Positions 23,258-34,915 of a stretch of DNA of 64,000 nt are shown here, piece by piece. The translations under genes were made by a program, and so were the position numbers. Location of the stretch: contig JAJAGP010001344.1 in the NCBI GenBank assembly GCA_025084515.1, positions 89,501 to 153,500 of the forward strand, given 5' to 3'. The stretch comes from Ancistrus triradiatus. Lineage: Eukaryota; Chordata; Actinopteri; Siluriformes; Loricariidae. How positions within the stretch are numbered: the stretch's first letter is position 1; every line of letters starts with the position of its first letter. Under the pieces are notes generated by a model. It had not been told where the DNA came from and made no database searches. It was given only the letters and a program-made list of their open reading frames with translations.

Positions 23258-24338
23258 GTAACCATCAGACTGAGTTTTTTACTATTGAAGGTTTCCAGTT
23301 TAATATTTACAAAGGAAAGGCTATATGAGCAGTCCATAGATCCTTTATCCTTCATTGTACACTTTCAAAGAATGTTTAAGCTTGCAGATGCCATATAAGC
23401 TGTAGCAAGTGATATCAAAAGTACTTGTCTGGATTTATGGCATTTTTTTAGAATTGTAGTTGTGTTACAGCTAGCATTAAGCAGTATTTCATTTCTAGCC
23501 TATACAGTTTGTATTTCAAGTGTGAGACTACTAGTGACAATGCGGGTTTGGATCTCTGTGGAGAGAGATTCACACTGCAAACACGTCAAAGAAGATCAAG
23601 AAGTGCTGACTGTCATGGACTTTCCTCCACAATTACATGACCAAAATCGCATTGAGTATTTATGGGGGCTATTTAAGACAGAAAGCAAAGCATTCAGTAA
23701 CATCACACGATGCTATGTTATGAGATATTATGAATATATGTAATCATGGGAGGCGGGGGGTTAGAATTGCTGCCATGCATCAAGTTTTATTTATTTTAAG
23801 AAAATTTGGACTGTCTCAGAGCTGTATACTAAAGCCTCAGACAAGCACAAAAGCAATCAACTAAATGGAATTTCTGTAACAAATGACCTCTAGTACTCCT
23901 CTGTTGCTGGCTAATCAGCTCTCCAGCACACACTTGGCAGTCCATGCCAGGCCGCCCTGTAGCATGCCGCCTCTGGTGTAAACAGCTGTGGGTGCTGCCC
24001 AGGTCTGCGCTAACATATGCTGTGGGTGGGCCCAGTGGCTGTTGTGAGTGCAGTGACCATGTTCAATGTCCACCCTGTCAATCGCACTCATTCACTAGCC
24101 AGTCAGGATACAACTATTGGAATTACAGTGCTTTACAAAGGGATTTTTGTTCTGTCTACAATGTTTCACTTCTGACTTTGTGGAAGCATGTGTCCAGATG
24201 GCTTCTTTCGTATGCTCTACTGAGCGTGTGCACAAGGCTCTGCAGGGTCTTCAGTAGCCAAGTCATTCTACCACACTAATCACATCCTTCCTCTCTCACC
24301 CCATGTCCCTTTCTCTTTCTTTTTTTTGTTTTGTTTAG
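23258..24338 (+). other. srgap1 intron 6
   Basis: Holds a Tc1 fragment at 23540-23755. The part 23756-24338 shows nothing recognised except the T-rich acceptor tract of exon 7. Confidence 0.7.
23540..23755 (+). mobile_element. Tc1-like transposase fragment
   Basis: The text AAGTGCTGACTGTCATGGAC and TATTTATGGGGGCTATTTAA matches the catalytic region of the 10935 family (SPDLNPIEYLWGL-like: NRIEYLWGLFK is readable). No termini. Confidence 0.6.
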
Positions 24339-24366
24339 GTCACCGTGCAGAGTACATGACCACAAG
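24339..24366 (+). CDS. srgap1: srgap1 exon 7 of window: 28-nt micro-exon
   Basis: A micro-exon of 28 nt. Its GT completes the Gly codon left by exon 6, then CAC CGT GCA GAG TAC ATG ACC ACA gives HRAEYMTT, and AG opens the next codon. It lies between a T-rich acceptor tract ending TTTAG and the donor GTAAAC. Too short to be seen as an open frame on its own; it is supported by phase continuity on both sides and by its match to the srGAP linker. Confidence 0.9.
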
Positions 24367-24754
24367 GTAAACTCATTCTCTACTGTGTCTTTCTATGAAC
24401 ACTTTGACAATCACGTGAGATTATCCTGGAAAATCCAGCTTTTCAAAAGACCACTTTGGGTTTTAAGGGGTAAGCTGGCCAGGGGTCATTAATTGGCTGT
24501 CATGGTTTTGAGGGCGTGTTGCGGGAACAACATTTCTTTTAACCAATCAGGACCGAATGTTATTATCCTTCTCTGGAGCTATTCAAAACTACTCAAGAAC
24601 ACAAAAGCTCTATAGTGTTTGGATCACAATTGTAATGGATTATTTAGTTGAAATATTGAAATACAGCCAAAAGTTTCATTCCAAACCAGCACTTTTCAGG
24701 CATTTGGTATTTGCATGTTCATATGTCTAGCTAGCCAACATAAGCACTTCTGAG

Positions 24755-25150
24755 GTCACTCTGTATGATGCACTATGTGGACAAATGTTCACTATATGAC
24801 GATAAATCATTGAAGGGCATCCCTTCAAGTTGGTGATATCTGTTATGTCAGCCACTTGCACTGCTGACTGTCTCATAATATAAAACATACAGGCTATGAA
24901 CACACCATGTTTCTGTCTTCTTAGGAAGTCAGTTAATCAACTTTTCTGCCTTGCTCTTCTGAAAGAAACTCCATAAATGAATGGGTTTCCCCATTTTTTT
25001 CACTTTTCCTCACTTGGATGGAGAACTTGTGTAGAGCCCTGACCTTAACTCCATCACACTCCTTTGAGGTTAATTGGAATGACAGTTTCATCCTGATCCA
25101 AAATCGAATTCTAAAAAGCAATATGGGCTTTAATATGAACTATTGACTTG
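24755..25150 (+). mobile_element. Tc1-like remnant
   Basis: Starts near CACTATGTGGACAAATGTTC and runs to GAGCCCTGACCTTAACTCCA and CTCCTTTGAGGTTAATTGGA, the degraded catalytic block (ALTLTPSHSFEVNW-like). Same family as 46826 and 40553. Termini unclear. Confidence 0.5.
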
Positions 25151-25232
25151 TCACCATATCTTGGGGCAGGTAGTCTATCAGATATGTCCACCAGAAGATG
25201 AAGTCTACATCCGCATCTAGTCACTTATCTAT

Positions 25233-25351
25233 TGCGACTTCCAAGCAGTTGTGGGTTAAGGGCCTTGATCAAGGACCCAACATGGTTGGGTGAACTCTGA
25301 ACTTTTTGGTCCATAGTCCAGTACCTTAACTGCTACGCCACCACAGTCTCA
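25233..25351 (-). mobile_element. SINE, partial
   Basis: GCAGTTGTGGGTTAAGGGCC, TTGATCAAGGACCCAACATG and CTTAACTGCTACGCCACCAC: the core and head of the 8095 SINE family; the tail is lost. Confidence 0.75.
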
Positions 25352-26138
25352 AATGGTGAAGTCTGGTGGTGTGCTTGACATTCCTATGGTGCTGTTTGTT
25401 CATGGAAACCTTATCAATAAAGGTATTTGGTCAGTTTGGTACCCTGTCGTGAGGACAGATTAATTAAGTCATTCATTCATTTTCACTCCCATTTGTGCGA
25501 TGCATGTAATAGGAATTTCATCAGCTCATGATTAGGGGGTACACACTGTTGCCTGTGGTTGGAAATGGTTAAAAGGAATGTTGAACAAGGAGCAACAAAG
25601 AGATCGAGCACCATCTGCTTAAAGTAACCATAAATTACTTTTACTGAGGTTTGCTTCTTACAGATTGTCCTTGGTTTTTATTGATGCGTGCACTTCCACT
25701 TGTATGAGGTTATATAATTTAGTCACTGACACTTGGACAATTATTGTAAGGAAAACTAAAATCCAAGTTCAGCCATGCCTTTAGAGCTGCTCTTTCAAAC
25801 CTTTAGGGGTGTATGTCTAAAGTGCCACCTTCCCTGTGTTCTGCTTCAGCATACACAGTGTGACAAAGCAATATTCTGATCCCCAGGGTTTCATCCCTCA
25901 GTCCTTTATCTCAGTGTGCCACCAGAGTTTCATTAGAAATTGTAAAAGCCTTCAGGACATTCTTTGTGACCAGATGAAAATGCTCTCTCCCACTGTGACA
26001 GTCTGTTTGATGCACTGAAGGTGACAGTAAGGTGGCTCTTAAGAACCCGACTGTTATTTATGCTAGAGAAATAGCAGAGATGAATACTTGCTGCCCTTGT
26101 GTTGACTTTTTTGAAAATTCAGAAAAGTCTTGACGTTC

Positions 26139-27646
26139 CGCAACCCCAAATCAGAAAAAGTTGGGACAGAATGGAAAATGGAAAAAAACACAATGTATCT
26201 TGCATTTACTTTGGCTTGTATTTCATTGCAGACAATATGAACCCAATATATTTCATGTTTTCCCTTTTCAACTTCATTTAATTTGTCAATGAACATCCAT
26301 TCCTGCTTGCAACACGTTCCAAAAAAGTTGGGACAAGGCTAGTAATCAGGTAAAAAATAAATAAATAAATAAATAATGATGGGATTTTAAGCAGGTGATG
26401 TCGTCAGGTTATTGTAATCATGATTTGGTACAAGAGCAGCATCCAGGAAAGGCTGAGTGTCTGAGGAGCAAAGGTGGGCAGAGGATCTCCAGTTTGTCAG
26501 AAAATGCATGAAAGAAATATTTGAAGGGATTTACATATTTCTTCCTGTACAATGCATAATATCATTAAATGATTCAAGGAATCTGGAGGAATTTCAGTCC
26601 GTAAAGGGCAGAGGCGCAAGCCTAAACTGAAGATCCGTGATTTCTGATCCTTCTTAGAAGGCACTGCATCAAGAACCGTCATTTATCAATAGCTGGTATA
26701 ACCACACGGGCAAAGGATTACTTTGGCAAACCTTTATCAAGCATTGAGTTTCAGAATTACATTTATAAATGCCGCACACAACTTTACTGTGCAAAACAGA
26801 AGCCATATTTTAACCATGTCCAGAAGGAGCGTCAACTTCTCTTGGCTCGGAGGCGTCTGGGATGGACCATCACCTAGTGGAAACGTGTGCTGTGATCACA
26901 CGTCAGTATTCCAGATCTTTTTTGGAAGAAATGGACGCCATGTGCGCCAGACCAAAGAAGAAATAGACCATCTAGACTGTTGTCAGCAACATTTCCAAAA
27001 GCCAGGGTGTCATGGTATGAGACTGTGTCAGAGCCCTTGGCAAAGAATATTTGCACTTCTGTGATGGCAGCATTAATGCGGAAAACTACACTGAGATTTT
27101 AGCAACATATACTGACTTCAGGGTGATATTTTTTCCAAGGACGTCCATCCATTTTTCAACTAGATGATGCAAAGCCACATGCTGCACACATTACAAAGGC
27201 GTAGCTGTGGAAGAAAAGGTACAGGTACTATACTGGTCTGCCTGCAGTTCTGACCTGTTCTCGATAGAGAATGTGTGGAAAATTTTGAAACGAAAAATGT
27301 GACCACGTCGACCCCATACTGTTGCACGGTTTAAGACGTGTTTGCAGGAAGAATAAGACAAAACACTTGAAATGCTTGGTATCCTCAGTGCCAAAACATC
27401 TTTTAAGTGTTGTGAGAAGAAATAACAACTGTACAAAGTGGTAAATGCTTTACCAGCCCAGCTTTTCTTGGAATGTGTTGCAGTCCTGAAATGGATAAGT
27501 TATTACCAATTGAATTGAAGTTGACCAGACAAAACATGAAAAATCTTATGTTCACGCTGTCTTCAGTGAAATAAATCTCTAAATAAATGTAAAACGCACA
27601 ACATTTTTCCATACTGCTCCAACTTGATCTGTTTTGGGGTTGTAGT
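26139..27646 (+). mobile_element. Tc1-like transposon, full length but dead
   Basis: Both inverted ends are present: GCAACCCCAAATCAGAAAAA and the inverse GATCTGTTTTGGGGTTGTAG, 1.5 kb apart. The plus strand carries a broken transposase: YIYKCRTQLYCAKQKPYFNH near 26758, then FQLDDAKPHAAHITKA near 27155 followed by a stop where Trp is expected. An AAAT microsatellite sits inside at 26350. Relatives in this window: 37222, 37665 and 56955. Confidence 0.85.
26350..26377. repeat. (AAAT)n microsatellite
   Basis: AAAAAATAAATAAATAAATA with one more unit, about six units, inside the Tc1 element at 26139. Confidence 0.85.
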
Positions 27647-29574
27647 TTCTCAGGTGTTTATTTATAGAACACAATAGTTAACAGGCAATCTAATAATTAA
27701 GGCATCACCAAAGGTGTCTGGTGTGTAGAGGAGCCTAGCATGTTCCTCCATGTCGCCTGTCATGGACATCTTCTGCTTGGTGGTGAATAAAAGTGGCCAT
27801 CAGCTCTCCTGTGTGTATGGGTCATGTATGCTGAGAGGAACATTGTGAGACTGATAAAACCGGCAGGTCCAAATTGAGGAGCAAATAAAGAAAGAAATGG
27901 TGGGGAGGTCCTAAAGGGAAATTCATAAGGCTAGCTGGCACACAACCAATGGTAATGCCATTGTGTTTATTGCACCACCTTCTGTGCTGATATTAGTACA
28001 AGATACCTTTCCACGTGTGATATAAAGGAGATTCCAGCATGTGACCTCAGCATGCCTCCTTTCCTCAGACATGGAGGTCGCGTGCCTGTAGCTTCTCTCT
28101 CTCTCATAAAAACACGAAGCCTCTTGCCGCTCTCAGCAGGCCTGGTATTTGTGCAGCCTTTGATGTGCCAGTGAGGTGTACGAATGGCAGAATAGCGTGT
28201 GGAGTTCACCGAGCTGGGTCAGGTCCAGCCCTGCAGGACTCCTCTTCCTCTCCTTCAATCGTAAATGGCTTGTTCAGTCATTACTCAGACCTGCAGTGTC
28301 AAATCCATGATCACAAGCCTATCTTAAGCACTCAGTGCATGTCTCTGATGGCTCTCATGGTGCTGCTTAGACACTCTGATGAAGTGTTAGATGGGGATCT
28401 TCAGGCTGATCAGCATCAGTATTTTAAAAGGTCAGAAGAGAGACACCTCATGCTGTGATTCCTGAGGAGCCAAATGGAAAATGTAGTGATGCTTGATGCT
28501 AGTTAAATGTTAACATGCAAGTTATTGACACATGGAAGTGCAAACAAGGCGGTTACTCCATAGTGCTGTTGCAGCTCTATTCAGGTTATTCAGGGCTTAC
28601 ACACACTAGGCGAGCCGTACTGTGCCCGAGCATGTTTGACCCCCAAAGTCAGGTTTGTTTGACTAGTGTGATCGACTCCCAAAAGCTACAAAAAGTACAA
28701 ACATGAAGTTAGTTGTGCAAGCATGCCTTTCCCCACTACCAAACCTCCCATCGTGACGTAAGCGTGCTTGGGCACAGAACATTTAAACGCGAAGTGAGCG
28801 CAAACCAGCAGGGGAGTAAGGAAAGGGGGGACTTTTGTGCTCTTGCATGGTACAAGGCGACCGGTCATAGTGCCATATTGCCAGATGAGGGACTATAAAC
28901 ATAAGGCTACTCTGATTTACATTGTGTATCAGCTTTTGGACGTTGTTGCATCACTATTAACACGTTTAAGAAAGAAATGACTATGTTATACGAACATATC
29001 GCGAAAATTGAAACCTATCAGGTTCTGCCCTTACCCTAACTATAGCCTATCACCTAATAATGATTTGATCTGAAGTTTTCTTCCGCAGATTTACACTGTT
29101 GTTACGATGTCATTAAAAGCTAACTAGTATTTGAAGTCACCAGACACTCAGAGTCTCATAATTTGACACATTTGTGACTTGCACGTCTTTCACTTATGTT
29201 ACCAATGTGAGCTGTGTTTCAATAAAAAACATCAGACAATCACACCTATGTTTAGTTTAAGGGCAGTTGCTTGTACTGAACTGGTAATTTTGCAGCTAAG
29301 GAGGGAGTTTACACCTTTAATATTTTAGTTTGTGTGTTTGAATTTCATAGGCCTCCAAATCTTCCTCCCAAACCTCATCAGAGGCCCAGACCTCACTCAG
29401 TGTTTAACATAAAACTGTTTAATGGCAATTTGGAGGCCTTTATAGAGGTACTAAATGTCACCGGTATGGGAATGCACATGCAGCCTGTAACCTGCTTTAG
29501 CCCGAGCTTCTTCCTGAGATCAGTTTGCCAAAGACAGAGTCTTCAAACACATAAGAAACATGGGGTTGTTTTTG

Positions 29575-29935
29575 TCTGTCTTTGTCTGTGTCTTTGACTG
29601 TCCACCTGACTCTGTGTGTGTCTGTCTGTCCATTCCTGTGTGTGTGTCTCTGTCCGTTCCTGTGTGTGTCTTTGTCCTGTCCCTGTGTGTGTGTGCGCGT
29701 GTGTTTGTTTGTTTGTATGTGCCATGTGTCTTTGTCCTGGTGTATTTGTGTGTGTCTGTCCTTGTCCCATCCCTGTGTATGTGTGTCCCCCTGTGTGTCA
29801 GGCCCTGTTCTTGTCCCTGTGTTAGTGTTTGTCCATGTGTATATGTGTGTGTCCCTGTCTCTGTGTGTCCTTGTGTCCATGTCCGTGTCTGTGCCCGTGT
29901 GTGTGTGTGTGTGTGTGGTCTGCCCCTGTGTTCTT
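29575..29935. repeat. GT-rich imperfect repeat (GTGTGTCTGTCC-type)
   Basis: About 360 bp of units such as GTGTGTCTGTCCCTGTGTGT and CCTTGTCC, ending in (GT)n at 29898-29918. It explains the long open frames on both strands here, which are Cys/Val/Ser or Thr/His strings without domain character. It lies about 150 nt before exon 8. Confidence 0.9.
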
Positions 29936-30084
29936 TTGTTGTAAAGCTGACTCTGCTGAATTTTTGCCAAACTGATAATAGCTTTATAGGCTGTTGGTGG
30001 CTTGTAGTGCAAGGAACATATATAATGGGGATTTATTTTGTCTCTTTCTCTCCTCTGTGTCCTTGCTGTCCTCTTTGCTGGTAG

Positions 30085-30112
30085 ACGGCGGAATTCTCAC
30101 ACCCGGCATCAG
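30085..30112 (+). CDS. srgap1: srgap1 exon 8 of window: 28-nt micro-exon
   Basis: A second micro-exon of 28 nt. Its first base A completes an Arg codon (AG|A), then nine codons give RRNSHTRHQ, ending in phase 0 before GTAGAG. The acceptor is preceded by a strong pyrimidine run ending GCTGGTAG. The joined linker reads MTTRRRNSHTRHQ; human srGAP1 as I recall has MTTSRGRRNSHTRHQ, two residues longer. A basic, Ser-rich linker between F-BARx and RhoGAP. A GT-rich repeat tract ends about 150 nt upstream. Confidence 0.88.
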
Positions 30113-30204
30113 GTAGAGCTTTCTTCATGCTGTGATCGGCTCATGCTGCCTGCTTGTCTAACCACACAGTGTTGTCAGTTTTTACCAACTAACATGCTTA
30201 CCTT

Positions 30205-30646
30205 ATGCACTGATCAGCCAACACATTAACACCACCTGCCAAATATTGTGCCGCCAAGGCTCTGAGTTGTCAAGCCATGGACTCCACAACATCTCTGACG
30301 GTGTCCTGTGGTATCTGGCACTAAGATGTTAGCAGCAAGTCCTCTAGGTTGTCCTGTAAGACCTAGCTTCCAAGATCTAGACTTGTTTGTCCAGTACATC
30401 CAACAGATACTTGATTGGACTGAGATCTGGGAAATATGGCAGCCAAGTCAACACCTTGAACACTTTTTTGCTATTAAGGGGTGTACTTGGTCTGCAACAG
30501 TGTTTCAGTAGGGGGTACGCATCAAAGTATTGTCCACATAAATGTCAGGACCCAAAGTTTCCCAGCAGAACATTTCCCAAAGCATCACATTGTAAGTTTC
30601 ATTTCCTTCCCTTGTCAGTGGTTTTAATGTTATGGCTGATGGGTGT
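30205..30646 (-). mobile_element. Tc1-like deletion derivative
   Basis: Termini TGCACTGATCAGCCAACACA and the inverse GTTTTAATGTTATGGCTGAT. The minus strand carries a degraded catalytic block (the reverse of GACTTGTTTGTCCAGTACAT and following, read as ..PISVQSSICWMYWTNKS; in relatives PNSPDLNPIEHLWDVLDKQ). Starts only 93 bp after exon 8. Confidence 0.7.
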
Positions 30647-31265
30647 GGATGGTATGTGTGATGCATGTCTTTGTTTTTAATGAGAAGAGAAGCCTGAGGT
30701 GTTACAGACCCAGACATATAACCTGTGTACATTTATTTTCCCTTAATATAAGATGCAGCCTGAAGACAAGTACATGCATATGAAGACAGTTGGATAATTG
30801 CATAAATAAGGACCGCAGTTATTTTTGTAGACCTATGTCAATTATTCAGTAAACTTAGAAACAGACTACATTTGTTGCACCTTCATCATTTTAAATAAAT
30901 ATAAACCAACAATTTCATCACATTCTGTATTGAACTAAAAAATAGTAGCACGGAAATCTATTAGTATTTCATTACTAAATGCAGCAAACTCATTAAAACA
31001 ACATTGGCCCTTTAGCTAGCTCTAATTAAAAAAAATAGAAACTGCTTTTTTACATTTTAAATGAACACAAACCAGTTTTTCAGATTATATAAGCTTTTAT
31101 GACTTATAAATAAAAATGGAGTGTTGTTGAAAATAGTCTGTCTAAAAATGCTTAATGCACCAGTCACATTTCAACAATTTGTAGCACTGGCCCATTAGCT
31201 AACTAGACAGATGTTGGCACTCATTGTGAACTAAAAGTGGAAGCACTAGATCACAGTGAGCAGAA

Positions 31266-31267
<2 letters not shown>

Positions 31268-31304
<37 letters not shown>
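31268..31304. repeat. (CA)n microsatellite
   Basis: About 18 CA units without interruption. Confidence 0.95.
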
Positions 31305-31305
<1 letters not shown>

Positions 31306-31827
31306 CCCTGACAGAGTATGTCATGAAGCTTGATTGCAGGTCTGAGAGTTTTCTGCTTGAACTCAAACTTATTGAGCTAAGCTCATCATTATGACCAATT
31401 ATGTGAAATCCATTGAAGAAACCAAAAATCAGGATCACAGTTTTAACTCTAATTAACATAATAATCCTAAATATAACATTACATTGCAAAACAGTTTAAT
31501 TTCAATCCAGAGTCTCGATGTACTTTACATATAGAGATTAAAGTCTTATCAAAGCCTATGATTAAAGGTATGTTAATGAAAACAGTCCTCTTTCAGGGAA
31601 TTATCTAAACATTCATGAGAATAAAGATCCCAAAACCCAGGACTTATAAATAGGCCAGGTTGAAAAATAACATTTATGGCCTGTGCTGCTTTAGGAGATA
31701 AATTATATGCAGATATGAGCTGGAGCTAAACATGAAACTTTGTAATTGTGTAGCTCTAGTTTATAATCCAAGATCTTACCTAGTACTTTTTATAACATAT
31801 TTAGTTGCATGTTTATGTACCATCAAC

Positions 31828-32193
31828 AAAGTTTTAGGCCTCCATTACATTAGATATACCATTGTGTTAGCAATGGTTTAATGATCATATATGAATATTT
31901 CTCAAGAAATACAAGAAATGTATGTGTACTTCTCAATAATAGAAAAGAAAAACAGCTTCTGTAGGCTGTGGTGGCAAGTATTTAGTGTGACCAGCCCTTA
32001 TACTTGAGCAATAGCAGGATCTGGCAGTTTCTTCAGAATGCCAAGTTGATCCTTCTGAAGAAGATTGATCAGGAATTGTCTTTTTGGAAGGATAGCATCC
32101 TAGGAACCACTTTTTTTGTAAGGGCAGTAGGTGAAAAGGCTGTGCTAAAACAACAAATCTATTGGTGGCCTAAGACTTTTGCACAGTTCTGTA
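31828..32193 (-). mobile_element. Tc1-like deletion derivative
   Basis: Left arm GTTTTAGGCCTCCATTACAT, right end GGTGGCCTAAGACTTTTGCA then CAGTTCTGTA. The middle keeps GGCAGTTTCTTCAGAATGCC and AAGTTGATCCTTCTGAAGAA, also found in the longer copy at 45395. Confidence 0.7.
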
Positions 32194-32813
32194 TACCTCT
32201 TATTTACAGGAACTTTTATTTGCATCCTATTAAAAAACAACCCAAGAAGTGCTACTGTATCAGTCCCAGCTTTCCTATTTAAGTCTCTCTAGGAGTTATA
32301 TAACCTAACTAAAAGTAGCTTGTAGCTTTATTATTTATAAATTATGCCATAAGTTTGACACATCCAGGACTAAATTTTATCTGGACCATGCTGAGAGTTA
32401 ATATTTCATTTGGCCCCAGCAGGCACATTCCTTTATGTAACATGTAAGAAATATATACAAGTCTGGAATTATTAACTTCAACCTCAGCTGAAAGTCATGC
32501 TTCTGGATGAAGAACAAAGTTTTCATTATTCTCACTAACGTACTAATGTAACTTTTGCGTTGCATTGAGTAGTTTAGGCTGAGCTGTTACTATGCTCAAT
32601 GAGGTGTAGAATTAGATTTCTGTTCATTACATCAGTAAAGTTAGCACACTAAATAAAGTGATCCCACTGGTTTGTGATGTCTCAGCTTCTCTCAGATACT
32701 AACACTTAAACACAGCATGCATTGAGTTTAAAGGCAGTGTAATGTTTGCTTGATTATGAAACGACGCATCGTACAGATTGCATACATTTCATTGGTGCGC
32801 TTCTGTTTTAAAG

Positions 32814-32874
32814 GACTCGGGACAGGTCATTCCACGAGTGGTAGAGAGCTGCATTCGATTCATCAACCTTTATG
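32814..32874 (+). CDS. srgap1: srgap1 exon 9 of window: start of RhoGAP
   Basis: Twenty codons plus one base, phase 0 in and phase 1 out, acceptor TTAAAG and donor GTAAGG. It encodes DSGQVIPRVVESCIRFINLY followed by the split Gly. This is the typical opening of a RhoGAP domain (IPxxVExCIxFI..YG), leading into the arginine-finger exon. Confidence 0.94.
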
Positions 32875-34837
32875 GTAAGGTGCATTCTAGTTTTAGCTTT
32901 GTTTGGCTTTTGCATTCTTGCACATAATTACATGGTGCAAACTGAGGGTTGTTGTCATTACAGAATCAGAATAGCTCTGAGTGGAAGTTTACTGTAGCGC
33001 TCGTCTTCCTCTTTCTCTTTTCTTTATTGCTGTGGCCTGTCACATTTTCTCCAGACTGGCTCCATGCAGAGGGCTTGGGTTAGCCACTGTCTGCTCGGAC
33101 TGTTTTAGTGTGTCTGGGTTTTGCACACCTCTGCTGGATATGTCACCTGTCAAGAAAGTCCAGAATGGAGGGTGTGATTGATGGGGGGAGACGCTGGGCA
33201 AATTTTAGAGACATCAGTTGACCTGGCACATGTCTTTTTAATATGGTGGGAAGCCCATGCAGTTGTCACACATCGGTGGTTGGGCCAAGATTCAAACCGG
33301 AATCTCGTGCTTATGTGATCTAGTGTTGTCCCAATACCAGACGTCTCAGTTGTATTTAAAAATTGGACAGTTGTATTTGCGACTATCTCAACCAAGACCG
33401 AGATATGTACGTATATCTCACTAGCATGTAGGAAACAGGATTGTAAATTATTTGGGACAGTTCATTATAAGGGTTTGCTCTAAATGTGCAATAGCAGGTT
33501 CCGTTTGGTGTAACCGAGCTTTGTGCCTGGTACACAAGACAATCTCTAGTACGTGATGTTTCAAATAAAAGTGCCTAATGACATGAATACTCTATATAAA
33601 AAGCATCGTTCTGGTAATCACTATTGTGTTTCAGTGAGGTATTACGAAGTGATAAATGCATCTGTTGAAGTTCATAATGTCCGCTCGTATAGCTATGCTC
33701 TGCATCTTGAAGAAAAATCTTTATTCTCAAATACAAGAAAGCAAAATGTGATTCATTGGTATTAACACGAGTTAGCACAAATGGATACCGTATTTTTCGG
33801 ACCATAAGGCGCACTTAAAATCCTTTAAGTTTCTCAAAAATCGACAGTGCGCCTTTAAATGCGGTGCGTCTAATGTATGAATTAATTCTGGTTATGCTTT
33901 CTGACCTACAACCGATTGTAGATGGTACACGGCGCTCATAAATCTGTCAATGTTTTAGCACGGTCTTGCTAAGTTACGAAGCTTACGGCCACCGTAGTGC
34001 GCAGCATCGCGGAGTAATACGGTATGTGCTTCAGCATTAGGGTACATGCCTTCATTCATTTATTTTCGAAGCGGATTTCAAACTCAACACTATCAGTCAC
34101 GCAGTACAACATGGACATAGAGCAGCTGCGAGAGAATTCAACATTAACGAATCAATGGTACGGAAGTGGAGGAAGCAAGAAGACGCCCTGCGCCAGGTAA
34201 AGACCAAACTGAGCTTCCGACGGAACTTAAGAGTTTTGTTTCATTTCATGCGTCTTATAACCCGGTGCGCTTTATAGCCTGGAAAATATGGTAGTTTCCA
34301 AGATTGACCCATTAACAGATTAGACATGATTCAATCTTCAGGACTTCTACTAGAGTCAACAAACCCAAGTTTTATCGGATCCCAGTATAGAGAGCAGTTT
34401 ATTAAAAATAGACGTTTCAGTACTCCTAATTTTCAGGGACTCTGTGGTGGCCTCAGTCGAATCTGTAGCTGTATCAGTCCAGAGACCTTCAATAAAGTTC
34501 TTATATAAAACTTGGCATGTGTAGTAGCTACTTTTTGCTGTCATTTAGAAACAGTGTTTGTATTTAATCCGCGTCCACCCTTTACTATGCTTTTTATTAA
34601 AAGCTCATGCAGGCTTAGAGAACATTTGTTGAAGTTGACTGCAGCCCCTCTGTCTCTCGCTAATTGTCTTTGTTTAGAAAAAGGGAGATTTTCTAAAGCC
34701 CATGACTGGCCTTTTCAGCTTCCATTTCACGCTTCTGCTTATGAGCCAGTTTTTTGGCCGTTCAGTATCAACATCTGGACTGGACGGTGATTGAGTAGGA
34801 GTGTTTGTTGATTTTCTGTTTTGTGTTTTTACTGCAG
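32875..34837 (+). other. srgap1 intron 9
   Basis: Contains the pogo-like element 33786-34293. The 900 bp before it and the 540 bp after it show no recognised feature. Confidence 0.7.
33786..34293 (+). mobile_element. pogo-like deletion derivative keeping the DNA-binding part
   Basis: Inverted ends CCGTATTTTTCGGACCATAA and the inverse of GTTATAGCCTGGAAAATATGG-type text, bounded by TA. The plus frame at 34131-34223 reads REFNINESMVRKWRKQEDAL then RQVKTKLSFRR, the N-terminal HTH region of fish pogo/Tigger-like transposases (CENP-B relatives). The catalytic part is gone. About 508 bp. Confidence 0.8.
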
Positions 34838-34915
34838 GTCTTCAGCATCAAGGCATATTTCGTGTGTCAGGATCTCAAATTGAAGTCAATGATATTAAGA
34901 ATTCGTTTGAAAGAG
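34838..34915 (+). CDS. srgap1: srgap1 exon 10 of window: RhoGAP arginine finger
   Basis: Seventy-eight nt, phase 1 in and phase 1 out. It encodes (G)LQHQGIFRVSGSQIEVND then IKNSFER. The catalytic arginine of GIFRVSG is the CGT codon at 34861-34863; in RhoGAP domains this residue enters the GTPase active site and stabilises the transition state. Acceptor CTGCAG, donor GTGAGT. The residue is intact, so GAP activity is expected. Confidence 0.95.

Larger units (their letters stand above)
24367..30084 (+). other. srgap1 intron 7 between the two micro-exons
   Basis: Contains Tc1 remnants (24755-25150, 26139-27646), a SINE (25233-25351), an AAAT run and a long GT-rich tract (29575-29935). The stretches 25352-26138 and 27647-29574 hold no recognised gene. 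Part 28590-28880 looks like an unclassified repeat. Confidence 0.65.
30113..32813 (+). other. srgap1 intron 8
   Basis: Has Tc1 remnants at 30205-30646 and 31828-32193 and a CA repeat at 31268. The parts 30647-31267 and 32194-32813 are AT-rich with no recognised feature. Confidence 0.7.

Noticed and set aside
26723..27064. Plus-strand frame of 113 residues
   Set aside because: It is out of frame with the Tc1 transposase remnant that occupies this stretch.
29497..30084. Open frames of up to 174 residues on both strands, rich in Cys/Val or Thr/His
   Set aside because: They are translations of a GT-rich repeat tract and show no domain.
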